Below, piece after piece: positions 1 to 7,775 of a DNA stretch of 29,476 nucleotides (position 1 is the first letter of the stretch; each line of letters starts with the position of its first letter). Below the pieces are notes generated by a model. The model was given only the letters and a program-made list of their open reading frames with translations, did not search any database and was not told the DNA's origin. The stretch covers positions 1-29,476 of the forward strand of contig JBAZOJ010000013.1 of the NCBI GenBank assembly GCA_041648755.1. Direction: 5' to 3'. The translations under genes were made by a program, and so were the position numbers. Origin of the DNA: JBAZOJ01 sp041648755 (lineage in GTDB: Bacteria; Planctomycetota; B143-G9).

Positions 1-34
1 CGTCGTCAACGACAAGGATTCGGATAGGATCCAT
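1..34 (-). CDS. Response regulator, N-terminal fragment (runs off window)
   Basis: Reading leftwards from an ATG at 34-32, the first eleven residues are MDPIRILVVDD, the beta-1 strand and acidic pair that open a receiver domain. The start overlaps the stop codon of the preceding regulator gene in a TGATG arrangement, so the two are translationally coupled. The rest lies outside the window, so the output domain is unknown. By position it would be a second regulator downstream of the H-cluster histidine kinase. The identification rests on only eleven residues plus context. Confidence 0.6.
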   Translation of the reverse strand, partial: MDPIRILVVDD

Positions 35-435
35 CAGCGTCCCTGTTCCTTCTTCAGCAGCTTGTTGACCGCCCCAATAAGTTCCTCGGGACGAATGGGC
101 TTGTTCAGGAAGAGGTCTGCCTTGATCCAGGCGCCCGGTTCGCTTCCCTCGTTTGTGAAAGTGAAGCCATGCTCCGTGCCGACTCCGGTGATCATAATGA
201 CCGGAAGAGGTCTGCCTGCCAGGCCCTTCTTGATCTTGTAGCAGAGCGAAAATCCGGCGTCCTCGTCTTCCATCATCAGGTCCATTACCACGAGGTCGGG
301 CTTCTCGACAGTGGCAAGGTCAACGGCCTTGTCAGCCCTGTCCACGGTAACCACGGTGTGTCCCTGGGTCTCCAGAACGCGGCGCTGGATTGCCAGAAAA
401 TCGGTGTCGTCATCAACGAGCATTATTTTTGCCAT
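34..435 (-). CDS. Stand-alone receiver-domain response regulator
   Basis: This 133-residue protein is a single CheY-like receiver with no output domain. The visible landmarks are the acidic cluster VDDDTDF near the N-terminus, the phospho-acceptor Asp in VVMDLMM at about residue 52, the conserved Thr/Gly region MITGVG, and the Lys in LNKPIRP near the C-terminus. The start ATG follows a GGAGG ribosome site and overlaps the 3' end of the histidine kinase gene by 13 bp. A further regulator gene overlaps its stop. It is most likely the phosphorylation partner of the H-cluster sensor kinase. Without an output domain it could act by protein-protein contact or as one step of a relay. Confidence 0.85.
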   Translation of the reverse strand: MAKIMLVDDDTDFLAIQRRVLETQGHTVVTVDRADKAVDLATVEKPDLVVMDLMMEDEDAGFSLCYKIKKGLAGRPLPVIMITGVGTEHGFTFTNEGSEPGAWIKADLFLNKPIRPEELIGAVNKLLKKEQGR

Positions 436-2429
436 AGCTGTCCTCCGACGGGAGTTGTTACGTTATTGAGTCTTCTGCGCAGCACAACATAAAACTGTGC
501 GCCGTGGCCGACTTCACTCAGCACGCCGATGTCCCCACGGTGCATCTTTACGATGCCGTAGGAAACTGCCAGACCGAGGCCGGTCCCCTTTCCCAGCGGC
601 TTCGTCGTGAAGAACGGGCTGAACACTTTTCCTATGATGGCCGGGTCGATACCCGTGCCGGTATCCTGGAACTCGAGCCTGATCCGCTCATCGTCGAGTG
701 AGATGGAACGAATTGTGAGCGTTCCGCCATCCGGCATTGCCTCGTACGCGTTCTTGATCAGATTCGTGAATACCTGCTTGATCTGGCTCCGGTCCACCTC
801 GACCGGTCCGATCGGGGCGTATTGCCTGACAAGTTTCACCTCGTTCGGAATGCCGACACTCTCGATGGTCTCTTCAATGAGCCCTTCGATATCGGTTTCC
901 TCGGCAATGACTTTCCGCTGCCGTGCGAAGTCGAGAAGATTGGAGATGATCTTCTTGCAGCGATCGGCCTCGCGGGCGACCATTTCAACGTCTTTCCGCT
1001 TCGGATCGTCGCTGTTCAGTTCTTCGAGAAGGATATTGGAGTAGAGGAGCACTGTCCCCAGCGGATTGTTGACCTCGTGCGCGATGCCCGCTGCCAACTG
1101 GCCCATACTGGCCAGCTTCTCACTGTGAACAAGCTGTTCCTGTACTTCGTGCAGCGTCTGATGGGACTCTTCCAGTTTCCTCAGCGTTGCCTCCAACTCG
1201 TCCACCATGTAAGGCAGGCACATTTCGCTTTCCGCAAGTCCGTTCAGTACTGCGATAGCGTGCTCTTTGCATGTGTGGTAACCGCAGGCTCCGCAATTCA
1301 ACTCGTCTTCATGTTTGTTCTTCCCAAGCCTCTTGAGAACTGCATTGAGCTGTGATTCGCTTGGGGGCTGGAGCCGTGAGTCGAGGGGAACGAAGCTCCT
1401 CGTCAGGTCTATGTTGCCGTACTTGTCGAGGTTCTTCTGCCACTGCCGCATATCGCTCTTGTGTATTCGCTCCTGCGCGAATTCGGCCACCCGCAGCCTG
1501 CGCTTGAACCCGTCCGCGTCGCATGTCATGCCGGGCCCCATCACGCAGCCCTCGCATGCCAGCATCTCTATAAGATTGCAGTTCAGGGTGCCTTCCGATA
1601 GTTCGTCAAGCGTGGGTCCGAGCTGATTGTGACCATGGATCTCGACAATGCGACACGTGATCGGGTCGTCGTCAAGCCGTGCAGCCCGGAGGCTGCCCCT
1701 TGGAACCGGGAAGATCGTGCCCAGAAATCCAAGTGGCTCGTCGAAGAAAGAAGGTTCGAGGTTCGCGGGGTTGATGTCAGACTGGTTGAATAGCTCGCGA
1801 ACCTCGGAAAACAGCAGTACTTCGTCTATTGCGCCCTTGACCTCATCCTCCTGGGCTTCGAGCTTCTTCGCAACGCAAGGTCCGAAAAAGACGACCTTCG
1901 TGTTCGGCCAGTGCTTCTTTATCATTCGGCCGGTGGCGATCATCGGGGAGACAATTGGCGCCAGGTTGGGAACAAGCTCAGGATGGTAATGCTGAACATA
2001 GTGATAGACAGCGGGGCATGTGGTGGCCACATATGTCTTTTCCGACGTTTCCCGTGAGGTCAGGTCGCGATAGGCCCTGCTCACAAGGTCGGCTCCGAAG
2101 GCCACTTCCTGAACCATTGCAAAGCCGAGCGCCCGAAGGCCCGCGGCAAAATGAGCCGTGTCATACTCCGCAAACTCGGCTGCGAAGCTTGGGGCGACGA
2201 TGGCTGTAACCGGGTCGGTGCCCGCGAGTAGAGCGCGGACTTCCTTTATGCTGCTTTGAATTCTCTTCGCGTTCTGGGTGCAGACCTGATAGCACAGACC
2301 GCATCCGATGCAGCGGTCGGCGATTACCGACGCCTGGCCATCGAGAATTCGAATCGCCTTCGCCGGGCACTCGCGTACGCAAGTGTAGCACCGCCGACAG
2401 CGTTCTGGAATAGTCTCGACAATGGCCAT
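423..2429 (-). CDS. Sensory [FeFe]-hydrogenase fused to a histidine kinase (HydS-like)
   Basis: This protein of about 668 residues combines a hydrogenase-like sensor with a kinase. In order it has: two [4Fe-4S] ferredoxin motifs (CRRCYTCVREC from residue 11 and CIGCGLCYQVC from residue 40); an H-cluster domain with ligand motifs TTCPAV, GPCVAKK and ACEGCVMGPG; an additional Cys-rich cluster CGACGYHTC; a coiled coil; and a histidine kinase with H-box AHEVNNPL (His at about 451), N-box NLIKNAYEAMPDGG and G-boxes DTGTGID and GKGTGLGL. All H-cluster cysteines are present, but the proton-relay Cys of catalytic enzymes is replaced by Thr, as in sensory group C hydrogenases. Two ATGs are adjacent. 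The second (2429) has the better GAGG spacing, but 2432 is possible. No membrane segment is seen. It is co-transcribed with the hydrogenase and overlaps its regulator, so it probably reports H2 or redox state to control hydrogen metabolism. Confidence 0.85.
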   Translation of the reverse strand: MAIVETIPERCRRCYTCVRECPAKAIRILDGQASVIADRCIGCGLCYQVCTQNAKRIQSSIKEVRALLAGTDPVTAIVAPSFAAEFAEYDTAHFAAGLRALGFAMVQEVAFGADLVSRAYRDLTSRETSEKTYVATTCPAVYHYVQHYHPELVPNLAPIVSPMIATGRMIKKHWPNTKVVFFGPCVAKKLEAQEDEVKGAIDEVLLFSEVRELFNQSDINPANLEPSFFDEPLGFLGTIFPVPRGSLRAARLDDDPITCRIVEIHGHNQLGPTLDELSEGTLNCNLIEMLACEGCVMGPGMTCDADGFKRRLRVAEFAQERIHKSDMRQWQKNLDKYGNIDLTRSFVPLDSRLQPPSESQLNAVLKRLGKNKHEDELNCGACGYHTCKEHAIAVLNGLAESEMCLPYMVDELEATLRKLEESHQTLHEVQEQLVHSEKLASMGQLAAGIAHEVNNPLGTVLLYSNILLEELNSDDPKRKDVEMVAREADRCKKIISNLLDFARQRKVIAEETDIEGLIEETIESVGIPNEVKLVRQYAPIGPVEVDRSQIKQVFTNLIKNAYEAMPDGGTLTIRSISLDDERIRLEFQDTGTGIDPAIIGKVFSPFFTTKPLGKGTGLGLAVSYGIVKMHRGDIGVLSEVGHGAQFYVVLRRRLNNVTTPVGGQLWQK

Positions 2430-2432
2430 CAT

Positions 2433-4157
2433 TTACCTCGCAACCGTTTCCTTGCGGGACTGGTAGTGAGTGTGGAGCAGTTCGTGCGATACATGGCTGC
2501 CGGGGTGGAGAAGGAACTCTTCGTACAGCCTCTTCACCCATTCGTTGTCGTGGCTGACCCTCTTGGGGGCGTTTGCGTCGATTTTGTACAGGGCTTCCAT
2601 TCTGCGACGCAACGATGCATCGTCGGATGCGTAGGGCTGTCCGCCGCCATTTATGCAGCCTCCCGGACAGGCCATTACTTCGATAAGGTGGAAGCTCTCT
2701 TCGCCAGCCTGCACGCGATCGATCAGCCGCGCTACGTTCGCCAGGCCCGATACGATTGCCGTGCGCAATTTTATCCCGTTCACTTCGCAGGAGAAGGTCT
2801 TTACACCGTCGAGCCCGCGCATCTGGGAAATCTCGAGCTTCTCCAACTCCGTGCCGGTAAGCAGGTGGTACGCTGTACGCAGTGCCGCCTCCGATACTCC
2901 GCCGGTTGCGCCGAAGATCTTGCCGGCGCCAGTTCTTTCGCCGAAGGGATTGTCGCACTCGACAGGGGGAATCGACTTCAGGTCGATGCCTGCCTCGCGG
3001 ATCATCTCGGCTGCCTCACGCGTAGTAAGTACGGCGTCGATATCCTGGTATCCTGCGCGCCCGTGTTCCGGACGCTGGGCCTCGAATTTCTTCGCGGTGC
3101 AGGGCATTATTGATACGCTGAAGACCTTTGACGGATCGACGTTCAGCTTCGTGGAGAAGTACGTCTTGATGAGGGCGCCAAGCATCTGCTGGGGAGATTT
3201 GCAGGTTGAGACGTTCGGCAGCAGTTGAGGGTACCGGTGCTCGATGAACTTCACCCAGCCGGGGCTGCAACTGGTGAACATGGGGAACGGTCCGCCATCC
3301 TTCACCCGTTGAATCAGTTCGCCGGTCTCTTCCATTATGGTCAGATCCGCCGTGAAACTGGTGTCGAACACGTATTCGGCGCCCATTTCCTTCAGCGCGG
3401 CCGTCAGAACTCCGGTCATATCCGCCTTGGTGGACATGCCGAACTCTTCGCCGATGCTGACCGAGATGGCGGGAGCGTGCTGGAATACAACGATTTTCGT
3501 CGGGTCGGACAGAGCGGCCCAGACCTTGCCGATGCTCACGTTCTCGTGAAGCGCGCCGGTCGGGCAGGCCTTGATGCACTGGCCGCAATTGACGCACTCG
3601 GTGACATTCAATCCGTCGTCAAAGGCTGTCGAGACCGAGGCCTGGAAGCCGCGCCTCGTGAAGTCGATGACTCCCACGCCCTGGATTTCCTCGCAGGCCC
3701 TTACACAGCGCCCGCAGAGTATGCACTTTTCGGGATCGCGCGCGATGCTGGGGCTCGAAATGTCCTTGTGTGCTTTCCGCCGGTCTCCGACAAACGGAAC
3801 ATCGCGGACGCCGACCTCGCGGGCCAGCGCCTGCAATTCGCAGTTGCCGTTTCGGATGCAACTGGCGCATTCCTGCTTGTGATTGGCAAGAAGCAGTTGG
3901 ACAATCGTCTTGCGCGCACTGCGCACGCGGGAAGTATTGGTGCGGACTTTCATTCCGTCAGTCACGGGGTATGCGCAGGAGGCGATAAGCGACGGACGCC
4001 CTTCGACCTCGACTATGCAAACGCGGCATGCGCCCGAAGGGGGTAGCCCGGGGAAGTGGCAGAGAGTCGGGATTGTGATCCCATTCTCGCATGCGACCTC
4101 AAGAATGGTCTGGCCTTCCTTGCATTCAACTGTACGGCCGTTTATTTCTATTCTCAT
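2433..4157 (-). CDS. hydA: NADH-dependent/bifurcating [FeFe]-hydrogenase catalytic subunit
   Basis: This protein of about 574 residues is the catalytic subunit. From the N-terminus it has a [2Fe-2S] domain (CHFPGLPPSGACRVC), a His-Cys cluster region (HKQECASCIRNGNC), two [4Fe-4S] motifs (CILCGRCVRAC and CVNCGQCIKAC), and the H-cluster domain with TSCSPGW (about 296), MPCTAKKFEA (about 351) and EVMACPGGCINGGGQP (about 494). It ends in a small-subunit-like tail. Domain order and length match HydA/HndD of multimeric NAD(P)-linked enzymes. The start at 4157 is chosen over an upstream ATG because it has an AGGAGG site 5 nt away and lies 8 nt after hydB. It reversibly reduces protons in the cytoplasm, with HydB and HydC handling NADH and ferredoxin. 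TSCSPGW carries one Cys where the textbook motif has two. Confidence 0.92.
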   Translation of the reverse strand: MRIEINGRTVECKEGQTILEVACENGITIPTLCHFPGLPPSGACRVCIVEVEGRPSLIASCAYPVTDGMKVRTNTSRVRSARKTIVQLLLANHKQECASCIRNGNCELQALAREVGVRDVPFVGDRRKAHKDISSPSIARDPEKCILCGRCVRACEEIQGVGVIDFTRRGFQASVSTAFDDGLNVTECVNCGQCIKACPTGALHENVSIGKVWAALSDPTKIVVFQHAPAISVSIGEEFGMSTKADMTGVLTAALKEMGAEYVFDTSFTADLTIMEETGELIQRVKDGGPFPMFTSCSPGWVKFIEHRYPQLLPNVSTCKSPQQMLGALIKTYFSTKLNVDPSKVFSVSIMPCTAKKFEAQRPEHGRAGYQDIDAVLTTREAAEMIREAGIDLKSIPPVECDNPFGERTGAGKIFGATGGVSEAALRTAYHLLTGTELEKLEISQMRGLDGVKTFSCEVNGIKLRTAIVSGLANVARLIDRVQAGEESFHLIEVMACPGGCINGGGQPYASDDASLRRRMEALYKIDANAPKRVSHDNEWVKRLYEEFLLHPGSHVSHELLHTHYQSRKETVAR

Positions 4158-4165
4158 CGTTCCTC

Positions 4166-6163
4166 CTACACGGTCTCGATGGCTGCGAAGGGGCAACTGT
4201 CAAAACAGACGCCGCACGATACACAGCTTTCCTGCTTGATGTGGAACGGATGCTTCTTCTCTCCGACGATGGCCTTCTCAGGGCACTTGGTTGAGCAAAT
4301 CCCGCAGCCCTTGCACTTCGCTGCATCGATCTGGAAGGTCCGGAGTTCGCGGCAATAGCCTGCCGGGCACTTGCGCATATAGATGTGCGCCTCGTACTCG
4401 TCGCGGAAGTACTTCAGGGTTGACAGCACCGGATTCGCGGCTGTCTGCCCGAGTCCGCAGAGACTTGTGTCGCGTATGGTCTCGGCCAGTTGCTGCATCA
4501 TCGTTACCCCGCGGAAGCGGATGAGCGCGTCGGCTTCCTTCTCGCTCTTCTTGCCGTGGCAGATTCTCTCCAATGTCTCGAGTAGCCTCTTCGTGCCCTC
4601 GCGGCAGGGGATGCACTTGCCACAGGATTCCTGCTGGATGAAAGTCATAAAGAACCGCGCGACATCGACCATGCAGGTCTCATCGTCCATCGTCACGAGC
4701 CCGCCCGAGCCCATTATCGCTCCGAGTTCCTTCAGGGCCTCGTAGTCAATGGGCGTATCGAGGTGTTGCTCGGGGATGCAGCCGCCGGAAGGGCCGCCGA
4801 TCTGGACGGCCTTGAACGTGTGACCTTCAGGGGGACCGCCGCCGATGTCATAGATGACCGTCCGAATGGAGGTGCCCATTGGAACTTCGACGAGTCCGGT
4901 GCGCCTCACTTTGCCTGACAGCGCGAAGACTTTGGTTCCCTTGCTTCGGTTTGTGCCCATGGCGGAGAACTTGCCTGAGCCGTTCCTCACGATCCACGGT
5001 ATGTTGGCGAAGGTCTCGACGTTATTAATGACGGTCGGGCAACCGAACAGGCCTCTCTGGGCGGGGAAGGGCGGGCGGGGACGCGGCATTCCGCGGCGGC
5101 CCTCTATGCTCGCCAGCAGGGCTGTTTCTTCTCCGCAGACAAAGGCGCCTGCGCCCATCTTGATCTTCAGATGGAAGCTGAATCCGCTGTCGAGAATGTT
5201 ATCGCCCAGCAGACCGGCCTTCTCGGCATCCGCAATCGAGGTCCTGAGCATTGCTATGGCCAGGGGATACTCGGCGCGGCAGTAGATGTATCCTTCGTTA
5301 GCGTTGATTCCATATGCGCCGGTTATCATGCCTTCGATAACCCTGTGCGGATCGCTTTCCAGAACGGCCCGGTCCATGAATGCGCCGGGGTCGCCTTCGT
5401 CCGCGTTGCATACGATGTACTTGCGCGGGCCTTCTGCCTTGAGCGCGACTTCCCACTTCTGACCTGTGGGGAATCCCGCTCCGCCGCGTCCGCGCAGGCC
5501 GGAACGCTTTACTTCGTCGCAGACTTCCGCGCGGGTCATGGTCTTCAGCGCCTTGGCAAGGGCACGATATCCGCCCTTGGCGACATAAGCGGCCATTGAG
5601 GCCGGATTGATTATTCCGCAGTTCTCGAGGACGATCCGGTACTGGCGGCTGAAAAACGGGTTGTCGTTCAGTTCGGGCACGTCCGATATCGCCGTCCCGT
5701 CCTGATGTTCTCCAACGACCTTATCCAGGGCTGTCAACTTGGTGAAGTCGCCACTGTAGGCTGACTCCACTATGAATTGAACGTCTTCCGGCTTGAGGTC
5801 AGCGAGGAGTACCCGCTTTCTGCCGGGAATGAGCACATCGATGAGAGGCTCGTGGGCGCAATAGCCTATGCAGCCGACCTCGACGATTTCGGCCTTGGAG
5901 GTCTTCCTGGCGAGTTCCGCCTTCAGCGATTTCAAAAGCGCGCCAGCTCCGGCGGCCAACCCGCATGTTCCGGCTCCGACGAAGAAAACGGGCTCCGGCC
6001 GGTTGACGTATAGCGCTTCCTTGCGGAGTCGGTCAAGTTCCTGCCTGCAATGGTCGCTCTCGTGGCACAACGGCCCTTCGGTGCGACATTCGACGAATTT
6101 CGGGCAGGGCGTCTCAGCGGTGTGAGAGCATTTGGTGCAGCAATTACTGAACAGACTATCCAT
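4166..6163 (-). CDS. hydB: Hydrogenase flavoprotein subunit, NuoF-like, with extra Fe-S domains
   Basis: This 665-residue protein is the NADH-binding subunit. The first 35 residues form an unusual Cys-rich stretch (seven Cys). A thioredoxin-like [2Fe-2S] domain follows (GTCGLAAGA, GCIGYC). The NuoF core shows the FMN/NADH motifs GRGGAGFPTGQKW and CNADEGDPGAFMDR and the glycine/acid-rich CGEETALLASIEGRRG. Next come the [4Fe-4S] motif SCGKCIPCREGT with its distal Cys, and two C-terminal [4Fe-4S] motifs (CKGCGICSTKC, CVSCGVCFDSC). This layout is that of HydB/HndC of bifurcating hydrogenases rather than complex I NuoF. The start at 6163 has GGGAGC just upstream and overlaps hydC by 8 bp; the longer open frame from 6214 lies within hydC. 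It would transfer electrons between NADH and ferredoxin and the HydA clusters. Confidence 0.92.
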   Translation of the reverse strand: MDSLFSNCCTKCSHTAETPCPKFVECRTEGPLCHESDHCRQELDRLRKEALYVNRPEPVFFVGAGTCGLAAGAGALLKSLKAELARKTSKAEIVEVGCIGYCAHEPLIDVLIPGRKRVLLADLKPEDVQFIVESAYSGDFTKLTALDKVVGEHQDGTAISDVPELNDNPFFSRQYRIVLENCGIINPASMAAYVAKGGYRALAKALKTMTRAEVCDEVKRSGLRGRGGAGFPTGQKWEVALKAEGPRKYIVCNADEGDPGAFMDRAVLESDPHRVIEGMITGAYGINANEGYIYCRAEYPLAIAMLRTSIADAEKAGLLGDNILDSGFSFHLKIKMGAGAFVCGEETALLASIEGRRGMPRPRPPFPAQRGLFGCPTVINNVETFANIPWIVRNGSGKFSAMGTNRSKGTKVFALSGKVRRTGLVEVPMGTSIRTVIYDIGGGPPEGHTFKAVQIGGPSGGCIPEQHLDTPIDYEALKELGAIMGSGGLVTMDDETCMVDVARFFMTFIQQESCGKCIPCREGTKRLLETLERICHGKKSEKEADALIRFRGVTMMQQLAETIRDTSLCGLGQTAANPVLSTLKYFRDEYEAHIYMRKCPAGYCRELRTFQIDAAKCKGCGICSTKCPEKAIVGEKKHPFHIKQESCVSCGVCFDSCPFAAIETV

Positions 6164-6620
6164 TGGAAGCTCCCTTCTCGCGCTTGCGGTACTCGGCGAT
6201 GATTCTCGGCACATCCTTGTTCGTCATGCGGCCGTGGAATTCGCCATCGATCATCACGACCGGCGCAAGCCCGCAGGCGCCAAGACAAGCCACTACCTCA
6301 AGGGTGAACAGCCCGTCCTTGGTCGTCTGGCCCGGGGTGAGTTTCAACTCGGCCTGAAAGGCTGATAGTATCCGCTCCGAGCCCTTCACGTGGCAGGCCG
6401 TTCCGCGACAGACGCGCACGACGATCTTGCCCGGCTTTACAAAGGTAAACTGGTTGTAGAAACTCGCAACGCCGTACACCTTGGCCATTGGGACGCTGAG
6501 TTTTTCGGCAATCGCCGTGATGGACTCCCGGGAAAGGAAGCCATCGCGCTCCTGGGCCTCTTGGAGAAGAGGGATCAGCATCTCCCGTGGAAGCTTCTTC
6601 GAAACGGTGGTCGGGTTCAT
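6156..6620 (-). CDS. hydC: Hydrogenase subunit, NuoE-like [2Fe-2S] thioredoxin-fold protein
   Basis: This 154-residue protein has an N-terminal helical region and a thioredoxin-like [2Fe-2S] domain. Ligand cysteines lie in VCRGTACHVKG and ACLGACGLAP, the spacing typical of NuoE/HydC/HndA. The VYGVASFYNQF stretch before the cluster is a family hallmark. The length matches the family. The start ATG overlaps the rex stop codon (ATGA), and the 3' end overlaps hydB by 8 bp, so the subunits are made in step. It is the small electron-transfer partner of HydB in the cytoplasmic complex. Confidence 0.92.
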   Translation of the reverse strand: MNPTTVSKKLPREMLIPLLQEAQERDGFLSRESITAIAEKLSVPMAKVYGVASFYNQFTFVKPGKIVVRVCRGTACHVKGSERILSAFQAELKLTPGQTTKDGLFTLEVVACLGACGLAPVVMIDGEFHGRMTNKDVPRIIAEYRKREKGASNG

Positions 6621-7267
6621 TGTTGCTCCTCCATTGCGTCGAGGTAATAGGCGACTTTCTGAAGGGTATAGCCGAAGTCAACTTGCTCGAGCAGCACGCC
6701 CTTGTCGACGCGCAATCGCAATGGTGAGAAGTTGACCAGCGCGCGTATCCCGTTCTTGACCAGGAAATCGGCGGTCTCCTGTGCCGTATCCGGCGGAACC
6801 GCCAGCATGGCGATGGAAATCTTTATGGCGGCCAGAACCGCAGGAGTCTCCTCCAAAGAGTAGCACCGAACGCCAGCTATCACTCGGCCGACCTTGCTTG
6901 GCGACGTGTCGCAGGCAGCGACGATCTCGAAGCCGCTGCGCTGAATGGGTCTCCGGTTGAGAAGCGCGAGCCCCAGGTTGCCAACTCCCACAAGAAGTAC
7001 CGGCCTCTTCTTGCAGATGCCGAGAATCTCATCGAGTCTGGACACCAGGTCGCGGACGTCGTAGCCAACCCCCGCCGTGCCGAATGTCCCGAAGCAGGAT
7101 AAATCCTTGCGCAACTGGCTGGGGGTGACTTCCACCTCGGCCGCCAGTTCATGCGAGGAGACAACTGCCCGCCCGGAGGCAAGTAGATTCTCCAGCGCCC
7201 GTCGGTAGGTTGGGAGCCGGTTCACGGTCGGTCGCGGAATGCTGAGTCTGTTTGCTGGTGTCTTCAT
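6617..7267 (-). CDS. rex: Redox-sensing transcriptional repressor Rex
   Basis: This protein is about 216 residues long. The N-terminal winged helix includes PTVNRLPTYRRALENLL and SSHELAAEVEVTPSQLRKDLSCFGTFG, the signature DNA-binding region of Rex. The C-terminal Rossmann domain shows VLLVGVGNLGLALL, the NAD(H)-binding glycine motif, and the end carries the swapped helix typical of the dimer. Rex homodimers bind operators at high NAD+ and release them when NADH rises. It is first in the hydrogenase operon and overlaps hydC. The ATG at 7267 is chosen because it begins a normal-length Rex; no clear ribosome site precedes it, and an in-frame GTG at 7288 is an alternative. Palindromes in its promoter suggest autoregulation of the whole operon. 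Confidence 0.93.
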   Translation of the reverse strand: MKTPANRLSIPRPTVNRLPTYRRALENLLASGRAVVSSHELAAEVEVTPSQLRKDLSCFGTFGTAGVGYDVRDLVSRLDEILGICKKRPVLLVGVGNLGLALLNRRPIQRSGFEIVAACDTSPSKVGRVIAGVRCYSLEETPAVLAAIKISIAMLAVPPDTAQETADFLVKNGIRALVNFSPLRLRVDKGVLLEQVDFGYTLQKVAYYLDAMEEQQ

Positions 7268-7272
7268 GATAT

Positions 7273-7290
7273 TCGTGATGGATTTCACGA
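7273..7290. promoter_or_regulatory. rex: Candidate Rex operator overlapping the rex start site
   Basis: A perfect palindrome of 6-nt arms TCGTGA and TCACGA is separated by 6 nt, giving 18 bp in total. This has the same geometry as the consensus Rex operator TTGTGA-N6-TCACAA, with one changed base per arm. It covers the predicted transcription start, where a bound repressor would block polymerase. Confidence 0.55.
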
Positions 7291-7292
7291 TA

Positions 7293-7320
7293 AGTCTACC
7301 CCGGTGTGCCGATTGGTCAA
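7293..7320 (-). promoter_or_regulatory. Predicted sigma70-type promoter of the rex-hyd operon
   Basis: On the minus strand, TTGACC (7320-7315) and TAGACT (7298-7293) are separated by 16 nt, which places transcription start near 7286. The leader to the rex ATG would be about 19 nt. Rex-like palindromes lie over the start site and just upstream of the -35 box. Confidence 0.55.
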
Positions 7321-7324
7321 GTTT

Positions 7325-7344
7325 TTGTGCGTAATTTTTCACAA
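7325..7344. promoter_or_regulatory. rex: Candidate second Rex operator upstream of the -35 box
   Basis: TTGTG and CACAA arms face each other across 10 nt. The outer bases match the Rex consensus exactly and the right arm extends to TTTTCACAA, but the site is 2 bp longer than the canonical 18. It ends 5 bp upstream of the predicted -35 hexamer. Confidence 0.4.
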
Positions 7345-7638
7345 GAAATCGGAGCGCTCGCTAACACTGTCGGCACCAAGTAGTTATGGATAATGCGTCC
7401 GGGAGTTGGAGAATGCTGGAAGGCAACCGTAGAACGAGATGATATTATCAATAACGCTGCCTGTCCGTCTGCAAGGCCGCTCAAAAGGCCATGTTGTGGC
7501 GAAGGTAAGTCCTGGCAGGCAAAATAGGAGGCGGAAAGATGTTTCTGGAAATTAAAAGTGAAGGATTTCACAATATCCCCCCGCAATGCTACCGGCACGG
7601 ACCTTGGAGGCGTCCGAGTGCCCTGGATATCGGGGGTG
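7345..7638. other. Intergenic region between the rex promoter and the tRNA terminator
   Basis: No convincing gene is seen in this stretch. It contains the Rex-like palindrome at 7556-7573. A plus-strand ATG at 7539, preceded by AGGAGG, opens 59 codons that run into the tRNA terminator and antisense across the tRNA, so it is not called. Confidence 0.5.
7556..7573. promoter_or_regulatory. Rex-like palindrome far upstream of rex
   Basis: The core GTGAA-N4-TTCAC is a perfect palindrome, and the right half TTCACAA matches the Rex consensus completely; the left half differs at the two outer bases. It lies about 290 bp upstream of the rex ATG, in a region without a convincing gene. It could be a distal operator or chance. 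Confidence 0.35.
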
Positions 7639-7670
7639 AAAACGAAAACCCCCCGCTTGCGCAGGGGGTT
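7639..7670 (-). terminator. Intrinsic terminator downstream of tRNA-Leu
   Basis: On the minus strand a C-run (7668-7664) pairs with a G-run (7654-7649) around a short GC-rich loop, and the stem is closed by A-T pairs that lead into a TTTTCGTTTTC tail. It begins 12 nt after the tRNA 3' end, consistent with ending the membrane-protein/tRNA transcript. Confidence 0.75.
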
Positions 7671-7681
7671 CTTACTGTTGC

Positions 7682-7769
7682 TGGTGCCGCGGGTGGGACT
7701 CGAACCCACACACCCTAAACGGGTACTAGCCCCTCAAGCTAGCGCGTCTGCCAATTCCGCCACCACGGC
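7682..7769 (-). tRNA. tRNA-Leu, anticodon GAG
   Basis: This 88-nt class II tRNA includes an encoded CCA. The acceptor stem is GCCGTGG with CCGCGGC (one G-U pair). The D-loop contains TTGGCAGA, the anticodon stem is CTAGC/GCTAG with loop TTGAGGG (GAG at 7735-7733), there is a long variable arm, and the T-arm is GTGGG-TTCGAGT-CCCAC. It reads CUC/CUU leucine codons. Its 5' end lies 6 nt after the stop codon of the upstream protein gene on the same strand, so co-transcription and processing are likely. Confidence 0.95.
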
Positions 7770-7775
7770 ATGGTG

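Noticed and set aside
3225..4046. Long plus-strand frames over the hydrogenase genes
   Set aside because: They are antisense shadows of hydA with no independent signals. The minus-strand product has full family motifs.
7539..7718. 59-codon plus-strand ORF with an AGGAGG site
   Set aside because: It runs through the tRNA terminator and antisense into tRNA-Leu, and its sequence has no protein character. The AGGAGG is probably chance.
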